Assembly (NCBI RefSeq): GCF_028714215.1
Contig: NZ_JAQTMS010000046.1
Location: forward strand, 1 to 39,954
Source of the DNA: Rhodoferax sp.
GTDB lineage: Bacteria > Pseudomonadota > Gammaproteobacteria > Burkholderiales > Burkholderiaceae_C
Length of the DNA: 39,954 nucleotides
Direction of reading: 5' to 3'
Of the stretch, positions 24,457 through 32,607 are shown piece by piece (the stretch's first letter is position 1; every line of letters begins with the position of its first letter). Below the pieces are notes generated by a model, which was not told where the DNA came from, searched no databases, and saw only the letters and a program-made list of their open reading frames with translations. Position numbers and translations under genes: made by a program.

Positions 24457-26025
24457 ATGAAAACCCTCACGGCCGAGCCCCTGGACGACGCCTGCTACCT
24501 CGCCCTCAAGGCCAAGGACGCGCGTTTTGACGGCTGCTTTTTCACCGGTGTCACCTCCACCGGTATCTATTGCCGCCCGGTCTGCCGGGTGCGCACGCCC
24601 AAGCGCGAAAACTGCCGCTTTTTTACCCAGGCGGCGCAAGCCGAGCGGGCCGGCTTTCGGCCCTGCCTGCGCTGCCGCCCGGAACTGGCGCCACGCACCT
24701 CGAGCTGCAACCCCCTGGGCGAAAACCGGGTCTGGTCGACGCAAGATGCCTCCAGCATTCTGGCCGCTCAAGCGGCGCACCTGATAGACACGCCGGAGGC
24801 CTGGGGCCAGGCCACGCTCACCATGCAGCGGTTGGCCCGACGCCTGGGCGTCAGCGACCGCCACTTGCGGCGCATTTTCGAGGCCAGCTTCGGCGTCTCG
24901 CCACTGCAATACCTGCAAACCCGGCGCTTGTTGTGCGCCAAACAGCTCCTGACCGATACCCCCCTGGCGGTCACGCAAGTAGCGCAGTTGAGCGGCTTTG
25001 CCAGCGTGCGGCGTTTCAATGCGGCCTTTCTCCAGCACTACGCCTTGAGCCCCAGCCAGTTGCGCCGCGTCGGTGGTGGGCGCGGCACGGGCGCGTCGGA
25101 GCCGGGCATCGTCGTCCGATTGGCCTATCGCCCGCCCTACGACGTGGACGCCATGCTGCGTTTTTTTGCCGCGCGCAGCATCGCTGGCGTTGAAGAGATT
25201 ACATTGACATCGGCCAGGCCCGGTATCGGCAAAACCGTCAGCATTGACATCGGCAAACAGCGTTACCAGGGCTGGCTGCTGGCCCGCTTTGATGCCAGCG
25301 CCAGCCGGGTCGATCTGCGTGTCAGCGATTCGCTGCGCGACGCCCTGCCCTGGATCATGGCGCGGGTGCGGGCCATGCTGGACCTGGACGCCGATCCGCG
25401 CGCCATCAACAGCTTGCTGCACGCGCAGTTCCCGTTGGGCGACGGTTTGCGGCTGCCCGGAACGCTGGACGGCTTCGAGTTGGCCGTGCGCGCCGTGTTG
25501 GGCCAGCAGATCACGGTGGCGGCGGCGCGCACGCTGGCGGCCAGACTGGTGCAGCGCTTTGGCACACCGATCGAGACCCCGATCGCCGGCTTGAATCGGC
25601 TGTTCCCGAACGCCGCCACGCTGGCCGCTGCCAGCGCCGATGCGCTGGGCCAGTTGGGCATCGTCAAACAGCGCCAGGCCGCCATCCGGGCCATTGCCAA
25701 CGCCGTGCTGGAGCAAAGCCTACAGTTGCACGCCGGTGCCGACGTCACAACCACCATCAACACCTTGAAGGAGATGCCTGGCATTGGCGACTGGACGGCC
25801 CAGTACATTGCCATGCGGGCGCTGCGCTGGCCTGACGCTTTTCCGGCCGGCGACGTCGCCCTGCATAAGGCGCTGGGACTGCAAGACAGCAAGAATCCGG
25901 TCAGAGAAGCACAGTTGGCGTCGCAAGCCTGGCAACCCTGGCGCAGTTATGCGGTGATCCGCGCCTGGGCCAGCCTGCCAGCAACGGTGCCGGCCGGCAA
26001 GACCGGCACCAGCACCCACCGATAG
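24457..26025 (+). CDS. alkA: Ada methyl-phosphotriester domain / AraC HTH / AlkA 3-methyladenine glycosylase fusion
   Basis: This 522-residue fusion acts in the adaptive response to DNA alkylation. Residues 10-80 are the Ada zinc domain with all four cysteines: Cys39 (methyl-acceptor equivalent), Cys43, Cys70 and Cys73, in IYCRPVC and RPCLRC. Residues about 100-190 form an AraC-type double HTH (ARRLGVSDRHLRRIFEASFG and VAQLSGFASVRRFNAAF). The remainder is AlkA: an N-terminal domain, then a helix-hairpin-helix glycosylase with MPGIGDWTAQYIAMRAL and the probable catalytic Asp466 in FPAGDVAL. It would sense methyl-phosphotriesters, activate transcription and excise alkylated bases. The Ada O6-methyltransferase part is absent and is encoded by the next gene. 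An upstream extension from 24367 overlaps the promoter and was not used. Confidence 0.92.
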   Translation: MKTLTAEPLDDACYLALKAKDARFDGCFFTGVTSTGIYCRPVCRVRTPKRENCRFFTQAAQAERAGFRPCLRCRPELAPRTSSCNPLGENRVWSTQDASSILAAQAAHLIDTPEAWGQATLTMQRLARRLGVSDRHLRRIFEASFGVSPLQYLQTRRLLCAKQLLTDTPLAVTQVAQLSGFASVRRFNAAFLQHYALSPSQLRRVGGGRGTGASEPGIVVRLAYRPPYDVDAMLRFFAARSIAGVEEITLTSARPGIGKTVSIDIGKQRYQGWLLARFDASASRVDLRVSDSLRDALPWIMARVRAMLDLDADPRAINSLLHAQFPLGDGLRLPGTLDGFELAVRAVLGQQITVAAARTLAARLVQRFGTPIETPIAGLNRLFPNAATLAAASADALGQLGIVKQRQAAIRAIANAVLEQSLQLHAGADVTTTINTLKEMPGIGDWTAQYIAMRALRWPDAFPAGDVALHKALGLQDSKNPVREAQLASQAWQPWRSYAVIRAWASLPATVPAGKTGTSTHR

Positions 26026-26070
26026 ACGTTTGCTCATCAACACTGCACCGCTACTGCGAAGGTGATTACC

Positions 26071-26565
26071 ATGAAATTTCCAGCCTCCACCGTCCAGACC
26101 AGTTTTGACAGCCCGCTGGGACGCATCATCCTGGCCGCCGCCGAAGACAAACTGGTGGGCATCTGGTTTGACGGCCAACGCCACCAGCCCGACACCCGCC
26201 TTTGGACCCGCGTTCGCGAGCACCTGGTGCTGCAACTGGCCCAGCACCAGTTGAGCGATTACCTTGCTGGTCGGCGCAGCACCTTTGAGTTGCCGCTGGA
26301 CTTGAGCCTTGGCACCCTGTTTCAGCAGCAGGTGTGGCGGGCGCTGCTGAAAATTCCACGGGGAGCGACCGCCAGCTATGGCGCAGTCAGCGCCGCCATC
26401 GGCAAACCCGCTGCCCTGCGCGCCGTCGGCGGCGCTGTCGGTCGCAATCCCTGGAGCATCGTCGTGCCCTGTCACCGCGTGATCGGCGCTGACGGTAGCC
26501 TGACCGGTTACGCCGGCGGGCTTGAACGCAAGACCGCCTTGTTGCAACTCGAGAGCCAGCCTTGA
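26071..26565 (+). CDS. ogt: Methylated-DNA-[protein]-cysteine S-methyltransferase
   Basis: It transfers methyl groups from O6-methylguanine to its own cysteine, a suicide repair reaction. The 164-residue protein carries the active-site IVVPCHRVIG, with the acceptor Cys in PCHR, preceded by the DNA-binding region GATASYGAVSAAIGKPAALRAVGGAVGRNP. It ends in GYAGGLERKTALLQLE. The ATG at 26071 has AAGG nine bases ahead, and a GTG at 26062 is an unlikely alternative. It follows the Ada/AlkA fusion by 45 bp, and together they reconstitute the activities of split Ada. Its stop overlaps the TTG start of the next gene. Confidence 0.95.
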   Translation: MKFPASTVQTSFDSPLGRIILAAAEDKLVGIWFDGQRHQPDTRLWTRVREHLVLQLAQHQLSDYLAGRRSTFELPLDLSLGTLFQQQVWRALLKIPRGATASYGAVSAAIGKPAALRAVGGAVGRNPWSIVVPCHRVIGADGSLTGYAGGLERKTALLQLESQP

Positions 26566-27458
26566 CTACAGCACCTCCCAAAAAAACCTGGTTGGCCCGC
26601 TTTGTCCTGCTGGCGGCACTCTGGGGCTCCTCCTTTTTGTTCATGCGCATGGGGGCGCAGGAGTTTGGCGCCCTGCCGACGGCCGGGCTGCGGGTGGCCA
26701 TCGCGGCGCTCTTTCTGCTGCCCTTGCTGCTAGTGCGAAGCCTGGGGCCGCAACTGGTTCAGCACTGGAAAAAGATCCTTTTCATCGGCGTGTTCAATTC
26801 GGCCCTGCCGTTCGCCTGCTTCAGCTTCGCGCTGCTGTCGATCAGCACCGGCTTGTCCGCCATCCTGAACGCCACGGTGCCCCTGTTCGGCGCGCTGGTG
26901 GCCTGGGCCTGGCTGAAAGACCGGCCCAGCGGGTCGCGCATCGTTGGTCTGGTGCTGGGCTTTGTCGGCGTTGCGCTGCTGGCCTGGGACAAAGCCAGCT
27001 TCAAACCCGACGCTGCCGGCTTGTCCAGCGGCTGGGCGGTACTGGCCTGTCTGCTGGCCTGCCTGAGTTACGGCATCTCGGCCAGCTACACCAAGCGCTA
27101 CCTGGGCGGCTTGCCGTCCCTGGTCACCGCCACTGGCAGCCAATTGGGCGCCACCCTGGCGCTGGCCCTGCCCACCTGGTGGCTGTGGCCGCAACACACG
27201 CCCAGCGGCAGCGCCTGGCTGGCCCTGCTGGCGCTGGGTGTGCTGTGCACCGGCCTGGCCTATATCCTGTTTTTCTGGCTGATTGAAAACGTCGGCCCGG
27301 CGCGCTCGCTGACAGTGACTTTTGTGGTACCGGTATTTGCCCTGATTTACGGCGCCGTCTTTTTGCATGAGACGGTCTCCGGCTGGACGCTGTTGTGCGC
27401 CGCCATCATCGTTTGCGGCACCGCACTGTCAGCCAATCTGATCCGACTGCGGCGCTGA
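26562..27458 (+). CDS. DMT superfamily (EamA) transporter
   Basis: This 298-residue inner-membrane protein has ten hydrophobic segments in two EamA repeats. ARFVLLAALWGSSFLFMRMG at the start and FNSALPFACFSFALL, followed by LSAILNATVPLFGALVAW, are characteristic of this drug/metabolite exporter family. The start appears to be TTG 26562, overlapping the ogt stop (TTGA). The first ATG (26643) would delete the first transmembrane helix, so TTG is preferred. Co-transcription with ogt is likely, although a functional link to alkylation repair is not evident. Substrate is unknown. A hairpin spans its stop codon. Confidence 0.87.
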   Translation: MTTAPPKKTWLARFVLLAALWGSSFLFMRMGAQEFGALPTAGLRVAIAALFLLPLLLVRSLGPQLVQHWKKILFIGVFNSALPFACFSFALLSISTGLSAILNATVPLFGALVAWAWLKDRPSGSRIVGLVLGFVGVALLAWDKASFKPDAAGLSSGWAVLACLLACLSYGISASYTKRYLGGLPSLVTATGSQLGATLALALPTWWLWPQHTPSGSAWLALLALGVLCTGLAYILFFWLIENVGPARSLTVTFVVPVFALIYGAVFLHETVSGWTLLCAAIIVCGTALSANLIRLRR

Positions 27459-27466
27459 CGCCGCAG
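27447..27466 (+). terminator. Hairpin across the DMT transporter stop codon
   Basis: CTGCGGCG and CGCCGCAG form a perfect 8-bp stem with a CTGA loop that contains the stop codon. It lies at the end of the ada/alkA-ogt-DMT run and ahead of the groEL promoter region. There is no T-run after it, so terminator function is only probable. Confidence 0.42.
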
Positions 27467-27619
27467 CACCTGCCGCCTCCATCAGCCTGAGTGGCCGCCA
27501 GCGCGGCACCGACCTTAACGGCGATCGGGCCTTGACCGTCCGCTCTGTTGCGATTTGTCAAGCGCACGCTGTTGCGCCAAACTTAGCATGTGCGTCGGTG
27601 GTACATGAAAGAGTCAGGC

Positions 27620-29254
27620 ATGAAACCCAAACAACTCGTCTTTCACGACGCGGCACGGGAAAAAATCCGGCGTGGCGTGGACGCACTGGCCGAGGCGGTC
27701 AAGGTCACCTTGGGGCCACGCGGGCGGACCGTGATTCTGGAGCGCGACTTCGGCCCGCCCCAGATCGTGAACTCGGGCGTGCTGGTTGCCAAGGCGGTGG
27801 AACTGGAAGACCGCTTCGAGAACATGGGCGCCCAGTTGCTGCGCGAAGTGGCGGCCCGCACCAGCGAGATGGCGGGCGACGGCACCACCACCGCCACGGT
27901 GCTGGCGCACGGCATGATTCAGGAGGGTTTGCGCTATCTGGCCGGCGGCATGAATCCGATGGATCTCAAGCGCGGGATCGAGTTGGCGATCGACAGCGTG
28001 GTGGCGGAACTCAAGAGAATGGCCAAGCCCTGCGCCAGCTCGCAGGAAATTGCGCACGTGGCGGCCATCTCGGCCAACAACGACCGTTCCATCGGCGACT
28101 TGCTGGCCAGCGCCATCGACAAGGTCGGGCGCGAGGGTGCCATCTCGATCGAAGACGGCTCCGGTCTGGTCAGCGTACTCGAAGTAGTGGAAGGCATGCA
28201 GTTCGACCGCGGCTTTCTGTCGCCCTATTTCATCAACAATGCCGAGCGCCAAAGCGCGGTGCTGGAAGACGTGGCGATTTTGCTGTGTGAAGGCCGCTTG
28301 TCCTCCTTGAAGGATTTGCTGCCGCTGCTGGAGGAAATCGTGAAGGCCGGCCGGCCGCTGCTGGTGATCGCCGAGGAGGTCGACAACGACTCGCTAGCGG
28401 CGCTGGTCATCAACACGATTCGCGGCACCTTGAAGACCTGCGCCGTCAAGGCCCCGGGATTCGGCGATCGACGCAAAGCCATGGTGCAGGACATTGCCGT
28501 GCTGACCGGCGGCACGGTGGTCAGCGATGAGGTCGGTCTGCCGCTGGCCAAGGTCAAGCTGTCCGATCTGGGGCGTGCCACGCGCGCCGAGATCGGCAAG
28601 GAAAGCACCACGCTGATCGGTGGCGCCGGCCAGCCGAAATCGATCCAGGAGCGCATTGCCACCATCCGCAAGGAACGCGAACTCGCCAGCAGCGACTACG
28701 ACCGCGAGAAGCTCGACGAGCGCGCCGCCAAATTGTCGGGCGGCGTGGCCCTGATCAAGGTCGGCGCGGCGACCGAAACCGAACTCAAGGAGCGCAAGCT
28801 GCGGGTCGAGGACGCCCTGCACGCCACCCGTGCCGCCATCGAGGAAGGGATCGTGCCCGGTGGCGGCGTCGCCCTGTTGCGAGCCCGTCGTGTGCTGGCC
28901 GGATTGACCGGCAGTACGCTCGACGAGACGTCCGGCATCCGGCTGGTGGCGCGTGCGCTGGAAGAGCCGCTGCGGCGCATCGTCAGCAACGCCGGCGACG
29001 AGCCGTCGGTGATTCTGAACCGGGTCGACGAATCGATGGACCCGGCCTTTGGCTACAACGCCGCCACGCGGGTCTATGGCGACCTGTTGCAGATGGGGGT
29101 GATAGACCCGGCCAAGGTGACCCGGCTGGCCTTGCAGAACGCGGCCTCCATCGCCAGCCTGATCCTGACCACCGACTGCATGATTGCGAGCGCTCCCCTG
29201 CCGTCCGGCAGCGAGGCTACGCCGGGTCCGCAGGACGGCGCCCCCATGTTCTAA
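27620..29254 (+). CDS. groEL: Chaperonin GroEL paralogue (orphan, no adjacent groES)
   Basis: This is an ATP-driven 60-kDa chaperonin subunit. I chose ATG 27620 because [20 protein letters not shown] aligns with the canonical GroEL N-terminus, giving 544 residues against 548 in E. coli. In-frame ATGs at 27590 and 27605 are less likely. ATP-site motifs are intact: [20 protein letters not shown], and [24 protein letters not shown]. The apical-domain [12 protein letters not shown] is present. The C-terminus ends GPQDGAPMF instead of the Gly-Gly-Met repeats of housekeeping GroEL, and no groES is adjacent. It is followed 24 bp later by a host-attachment family gene. It is probably a stress-specific or specialised copy that borrows GroES from elsewhere. 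Confidence 0.94.
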   Translation: MKPKQLVFHDAAREKIRRGVDALAEAVKVTLGPRGRTVILERDFGPPQIVNSGVLVAKAVELEDRFENMGAQLLREVAARTSEMAGDGTTTATVLAHGMIQEGLRYLAGGMNPMDLKRGIELAIDSVVAELKRMAKPCASSQEIAHVAAISANNDRSIGDLLASAIDKVGREGAISIEDGSGLVSVLEVVEGMQFDRGFLSPYFINNAERQSAVLEDVAILLCEGRLSSLKDLLPLLEEIVKAGRPLLVIAEEVDNDSLAALVINTIRGTLKTCAVKAPGFGDRRKAMVQDIAVLTGGTVVSDEVGLPLAKVKLSDLGRATRAEIGKESTTLIGGAGQPKSIQERIATIRKERELASSDYDREKLDERAAKLSGGVALIKVGAATETELKERKLRVEDALHATRAAIEEGIVPGGGVALLRARRVLAGLTGSTLDETSGIRLVARALEEPLRRIVSNAGDEPSVILNRVDESMDPAFGYNAATRVYGDLLQMGVIDPAKVTRLALQNAASIASLILTTDCMIASAPLPSGSEATPGPQDGAPMF

Positions 29255-29278
29255 CCCCCACGAGTCAAGAGGAACAAG

Positions 29279-29737
29279 ATGGACAAAACCTGGATTGTGG
29301 TCGCCAACGCGCGACGGGCACGCTGCTTTGAGCGGCATGCGGGTGATTTCACGCTTACCGAGTTGGCCGATTTCATTGGCCCCCAGACCACGCTCACCAG
29401 CGTGGCCAGCGGCGGCGACCTGACCGGAGCCGCCGGCAAAGGCCATGGCCGCACCGGGCACGCAGGCACCCAGTTTGAACCGCACACCGAAGTCCATGCC
29501 AAGGATCGTCACAGCTTTGCCCGACAACTGGCAGACTATCTCAACCGCGCTGTCGCCGAACGGCAATGCAAGGCCCTGGTCCTGATTGCCAGCAGCGCCA
29601 TGTTGGGCGAGTTAAGGCCTTGCTTGAGTCACGCGGCGGAACAGTTACTGCGCCGTTGCGTTACCAGCGATCTGACCCGCTACCAGAACGCGGAGTTGAA
29701 GGAGCGCGTCAATCTGGCACTGCAGTTGCCCGACTAA
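29279..29737 (+). CDS. Host attachment protein family (Host_attach)
   Basis: This is a 152-residue cytoplasmic protein of the family named from Agrobacterium work as required for attachment to host cells. MDKTWIVVANARRARCFE at the N-terminus is the family signature, followed by a hydrophilic Gly/His-rich segment (AAGKGHGRTGHAGTQFEPH) and a C-terminal region with FARQLADYLNRAV, LVLIASSAMLGELR and the closing helix SDLTRYQNAELKERV. The fold is related to archaeal release-factor-like baeRF domains. It lacks a signal peptide, so direct surface attachment is unlikely. The molecular role is not established. It lies 24 bp after groEL, with AGAGGAA as Shine-Dalgarno, and converges on the stress-protein gene. 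Confidence 0.85.
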   Translation: MDKTWIVVANARRARCFERHAGDFTLTELADFIGPQTTLTSVASGGDLTGAAGKGHGRTGHAGTQFEPHTEVHAKDRHSFARQLADYLNRAVAERQCKALVLIASSAMLGELRPCLSHAAEQLLRRCVTSDLTRYQNAELKERVNLALQLPD

Positions 29738-29759
29738 GGCCTGCGACGCCGGTGCCGGC

Positions 29760-30314
29760 TCAGGGCTCGACGGCGTATTCACCCATGAGTTTTTCCGCCC
29801 GGGCAATATCTTCCGGCGTCGGACGGTCCACCATGATCGGTATCTGGGCCAGCGTCAGAACCTTGAGCGCGACGCTGCCGAGAAAGACCCTGGACAAACC
29901 GCTGCGTCCGTGCGAGCCCATGAAGATCATGCTGCAGTTCTCATGTTTCGCCGCCTCCACGATGGCCTGCGCGGCACCGGGGTTGAATTCGATGCGCTTG
30001 CTGACCGTCACTGCGTGCAACGCCCCGGCATCCGCCACCAGGTCAAGGTAGCGCTCGGCGACGGCGCGGCATTGCGACTGGTAATCGGCCTCGGACGGGT
30101 ACTCGAAAGGTATGCCGTCGACATAGACCGGGTAGCGGTAAACCGGGATCGAATGAAAAGCCACCACGTCCATTTTCAGGCGCTGGGCGAATTCGACGGC
30201 CTTGATTGCGGCGGCGATCGACAGGGCCGAGCCGTCGGTCGGAACCAGCATGGTCTCCGCCCTGGCCTCACTCCTGTGCAGTGCCACCACATTGTCGGTA
30301 GCCACGGCCCTCAA
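29760..30314 (-). CDS. Universal stress protein (UspA family)
   Basis: This is a 184-residue protein with one Usp domain. The first strand is MLVPTDGSALS (22-32), preceded by about 20 polar residues. The nucleotide-binding motif G-x2-G-x9-G-S is present in GSHGRSGLSRVFLGS near the C-terminus, so it is likely an ATP-binding Usp. The TTG at 30314 overlaps the stop of the upstream Crp/Fnr gene (TTGA), indicating coupling. An internal ATG at 30251 with GGAG close by is an alternative start. Pairing of Usp with a Crp/Fnr regulator is typical of oxygen-limitation or stationary-phase modules. A specific role is not known. Confidence 0.9.
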   Translation of the reverse strand: MRAVATDNVVALHRSEARAETMLVPTDGSALSIAAAIKAVEFAQRLKMDVVAFHSIPVYRYPVYVDGIPFEYPSEADYQSQCRAVAERYLDLVADAGALHAVTVSKRIEFNPGAAQAIVEAAKHENCSMIFMGSHGRSGLSRVFLGSVALKVLTLAQIPIMVDRPTPEDIARAEKLMGEYAVEP

Positions 30315-31069
30315 CTCCCAAAATCACGCAGCGCGGCTTGCGAAAGAATCTTGATTTCACGGCGCTCGACCGCGATGATGCCGTGACGGCTCAGTGAAGA
30401 CAAGGCCCGGCTGACCGTCTCCAGGGTCACGTTGAGGTAATTGCCGATATCGCGCCGGGTCATCGGCAAAATGAACTGGTTGGGAGAGCAACCCTGGGCC
30501 GCAAAACGTTCCGACTGGACGCGCAGAAAACGCGCCACCCGCACTTCGGACTTGGGCGAATAGGTCAGGGTGCCAACCGTCTGTTCCTGAAAGATCTCGC
30601 GGCTGATGGCCCAATAAGCCACCCGTTCCAGGTCCAGGCCCGAGTGTTCCGGCGAAAACAGGGTCTCCGACGGTATTCTGATCAGGTCGCAATCGGTCAG
30701 GGCGACCACCTCGCTCAAGTACCGGCCCCGGCAAATGCCGTCGGAACCCAGCAAGTCCCCCTTCATGGGAAAAGCCACCACATGCTCAACGCCGTCAACA
30801 TCGGTCAGCGAAGTTTTCAGGGCCCCGAGCCGAACCACATAAAGCCCCTGAAATGACTGGCCCATGCTCAAGGCCGACTGACCGGCCTTGAGGCGACGCC
30901 GCCGGAACAGGCTGGCGTTCACCTCCTGCACCTGACCATCGAAATTCAGCAAGCTCAAGACTTCGGAAAAATCCGACCAGCGCTCGTCGCGTTCCAGCTT
31001 GAGTGCCGGTTGACCAAAAGACGGATGCCAACGGGCAGAGGCCGACGCTGTTTGAACGTTCATCATCAT
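30311..31069 (-). CDS. Crp/Fnr family transcriptional regulator lacking the N-terminal Fe-S cysteines
   Basis: This is a 252-residue regulator from the ATG triplet at 31069-31061 (MMMNVQ), preceded by GGTGAG. The frame opens at 31126, but that extension is nonconserved. The cyclic-nucleotide-binding-like beta-roll (about 40-150) contains FRRRRLKAGQSALSMG, LYVVRLGALKT and FPMKGDLLG. The dimer helix follows (LERVAYWAISREIFQEQ). The HTH is TRRDIGNYLNVTLETVSRAL, with Glu217-x-x-Ser220-Arg221 as in FNR, which reads TTGAT-N4-ATCAA sites. Unlike FNR there is no N-terminal Cys cluster, so the signal is not a classical 4Fe-4S cluster. It is co-transcribed with usp. A perfect FNR-type box lies upstream of hsp20 in this window. 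Confidence 0.9.
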   Translation of the reverse strand: MMMNVQTASASARWHPSFGQPALKLERDERWSDFSEVLSLLNFDGQVQEVNASLFRRRRLKAGQSALSMGQSFQGLYVVRLGALKTSLTDVDGVEHVVAFPMKGDLLGSDGICRGRYLSEVVALTDCDLIRIPSETLFSPEHSGLDLERVAYWAISREIFQEQTVGTLTYSPKSEVRVARFLRVQSERFAAQGCSPNQFILPMTRRDIGNYLNVTLETVSRALSSLSRHGIIAVERREIKILSQAALRDFGS

Positions 31070-31309
31070 GGTGTGCTCACCTTGTCGGATGCCGCGCCCG
31101 ACGGGCGCCCAAGCAGACCCGCGCAAACAACTTTACGTCGCCCCTGCCGCGTCGTCTGTAGGAACAGCATGACGCCTCTTGTAGGACAACAGCAACAAGT
31201 CGCACAAAACTTCAGCCGGGTGCCGGCCGCGGCTGGTGGTGCTGCGGGCCGGCCGGCGCTGCTAATCTGATACCCTCGGGTGGATGTCTTTTGAATACCT
31301 TTCACCGCC

Positions 31310-32500
31310 ATGCCGTCGGGCCTGACCGTCCTGGTTCTGTCGCTGCTGCTGGGCCTGCAGCCGATCACCACCGACCTGTACCTGCCGGCGCTGCCGGCTC
31401 TCACCGAGGGCTTTGCCGCGCCCATGGCGCAAGCGCAATTGACGCTGACCGCCCTGCTGCTGGCTTTCGGTCTGTCGCAGCTGATCTGGGGCCCGCTGTC
31501 CGACCGTTTTGGCCGGCGCCCGATCCTGCTGGTGGGCATGGGCGCTTATGTGCTGGCGTCGATTGCCAGCACACTGTCGCCCAGCATGCAGATGCTGATC
31601 GTGTGGCGCACCGTGCAGGGCGCCGCCATGGGTGCCGGCGTGATGTGCGCCCGTGCCATCGTGCGCGACCTCTACACACCGGCGCAGGGGGCGCGCGTCA
31701 TGTCCAAGGCCTTGAGCGGTCTTGGCGTCATTGCCTGCCTGAGTCCGCCGCTGGGCGGCCTGTTGTCGGCCTGGTTCAACTGGCGTCTGGCGCTGCTCAC
31801 GCTGGCCTGTTTTGGCGCCGTCACCCTGGGCCTGATAGCGCTGCGCTTTACCGAGACCGTGTCGAAGAAAAACCCCGACGCGCTGCAACCGGCGGCCTTG
31901 GCCCGGACCTGGCTGGCGATTCTGCGCAACCCTACGTTTGTCGCGTTCTCGGCGCTCTCCAGCGCGTCCTATGGCGGGCTGTTCACCTTTCTGGCGGCGT
32001 CCTCGTTTGTCTTCATCAAGGTGCTGGGCTGGAGCACCAGCCAATACGGCCTGCTGATGTTCTCCAATGCCCTGGCCTACCTGCTGGGCACTTTCCTGTG
32101 CCGCCACTGGCTGGCGCGTTTTGGCGTGCGCCGCGCCGTCGCCCTGGCCGGCGGACTGTCGCTGGCCGGCGGCACCTTGATGGGGACGCTGGCCATGTTC
32201 AATGTGCACAACGGCTGGGCTATCATGCTGCCGCAGTATCTGTTCATGCTGGGCCACGGCGTGCACCAGCCGTGCAGCCAGAGCGGCGCCGTTGGCCCCT
32301 TTCCGCAGGCCGCCGGCGCGGCCTCGGCGCTGAACGGATTTTTAATGATGCTGGCCGCCTTCCTCGTCGGCAACTGGCTCGGCACGCACATGGACGGCAC
32401 GGTATTCCCACTGGTCTACGGGGTCTGGTTCTGGAGCGTGCTGATTGCCCTGGCAGCCTGGACGCTGGTGCAAAAACAGGGGCGGCCGGATGCGCAGTGA
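31310..32500 (+). CDS. Bcr/CflA-type MFS multidrug efflux transporter
   Basis: This 396-residue, twelve-helix major facilitator is of the drug:H+ antiporter-1 type. The N-terminal helix ends in [15 protein letters not shown], the Bcr/CflA hallmark. The loop 2-3 signature [19 protein letters not shown] is present, as is the helix 5 region [16 protein letters not shown] (antiporter motif C-like). A GC-rich hairpin (GCCGGCC around 31222 and GGCCGGC around 31251) and a TGATAC box precede it, with no clear Shine-Dalgarno before the ATG. It is followed by a repeat element and miaA. The drug substrate is not predictable. Confidence 0.9.
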   Translation: MPSGLTVLVLSLLLGLQPITTDLYLPALPALTEGFAAPMAQAQLTLTALLLAFGLSQLIWGPLSDRFGRRPILLVGMGAYVLASIASTLSPSMQMLIVWRTVQGAAMGAGVMCARAIVRDLYTPAQGARVMSKALSGLGVIACLSPPLGGLLSAWFNWRLALLTLACFGAVTLGLIALRFTETVSKKNPDALQPAALARTWLAILRNPTFVAFSALSSASYGGLFTFLAASSFVFIKVLGWSTSQYGLLMFSNALAYLLGTFLCRHWLARFGVRRAVALAGGLSLAGGTLMGTLAMFNVHNGWAIMLPQYLFMLGHGVHQPCSQSGAVGPFPQAAGAASALNGFLMMLAAFLVGNWLGTHMDGTVFPLVYGVWFWSVLIALAAWTLVQKQGRPDAQ

Positions 32501-32536
32501 AGTTCGCGACGATGCAGCCATGCGGGACAGTTTCAC

Positions 32537-32607
32537 CGCCGGGCCGCCCCAAGGTGAAACAGCCCCCTCGGGGGGCAGCGCAGCACACAAAGTGGCAAGC
32601 GTGGGGG
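32537..32607 (+). repeat. Single copy of a Comamonadaceae-type GC-rich dispersed repeat
   Basis: The stretch from CCGCCGGGCCGCCCCAAGG through GCCCCCTCGGGGGGC (32562-32576, a 6-bp stem with a 3-nt loop) to the ACACAAAGTGGCAAGCG and GTGGGGG end resembles an intergenic repeat that I recall as abundant in Comamonadaceae genomes, often ending just before a start codon. Only this copy is present here, so repeat status rests on recognition and not on comparison within the window. Its end overlaps the proposed GTG start of miaA. Confidence 0.5.

Noticed and set aside
24202..25716. 504-codon minus-strand open frame across the algC/alkA divergent region
   Set aside because: Antisense to the Ada/AlkA fusion and crossing the promoter region. 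No domain is recognisable.
27548..27561. TTGCGATTTGTCAA upstream of groEL as a second FNR box
   Set aside because: Only 7 of 10 fixed positions match TTGAT-N4-ATCAA and the inner bases are wrong. It is suggestive given the context but too weak to annotate.
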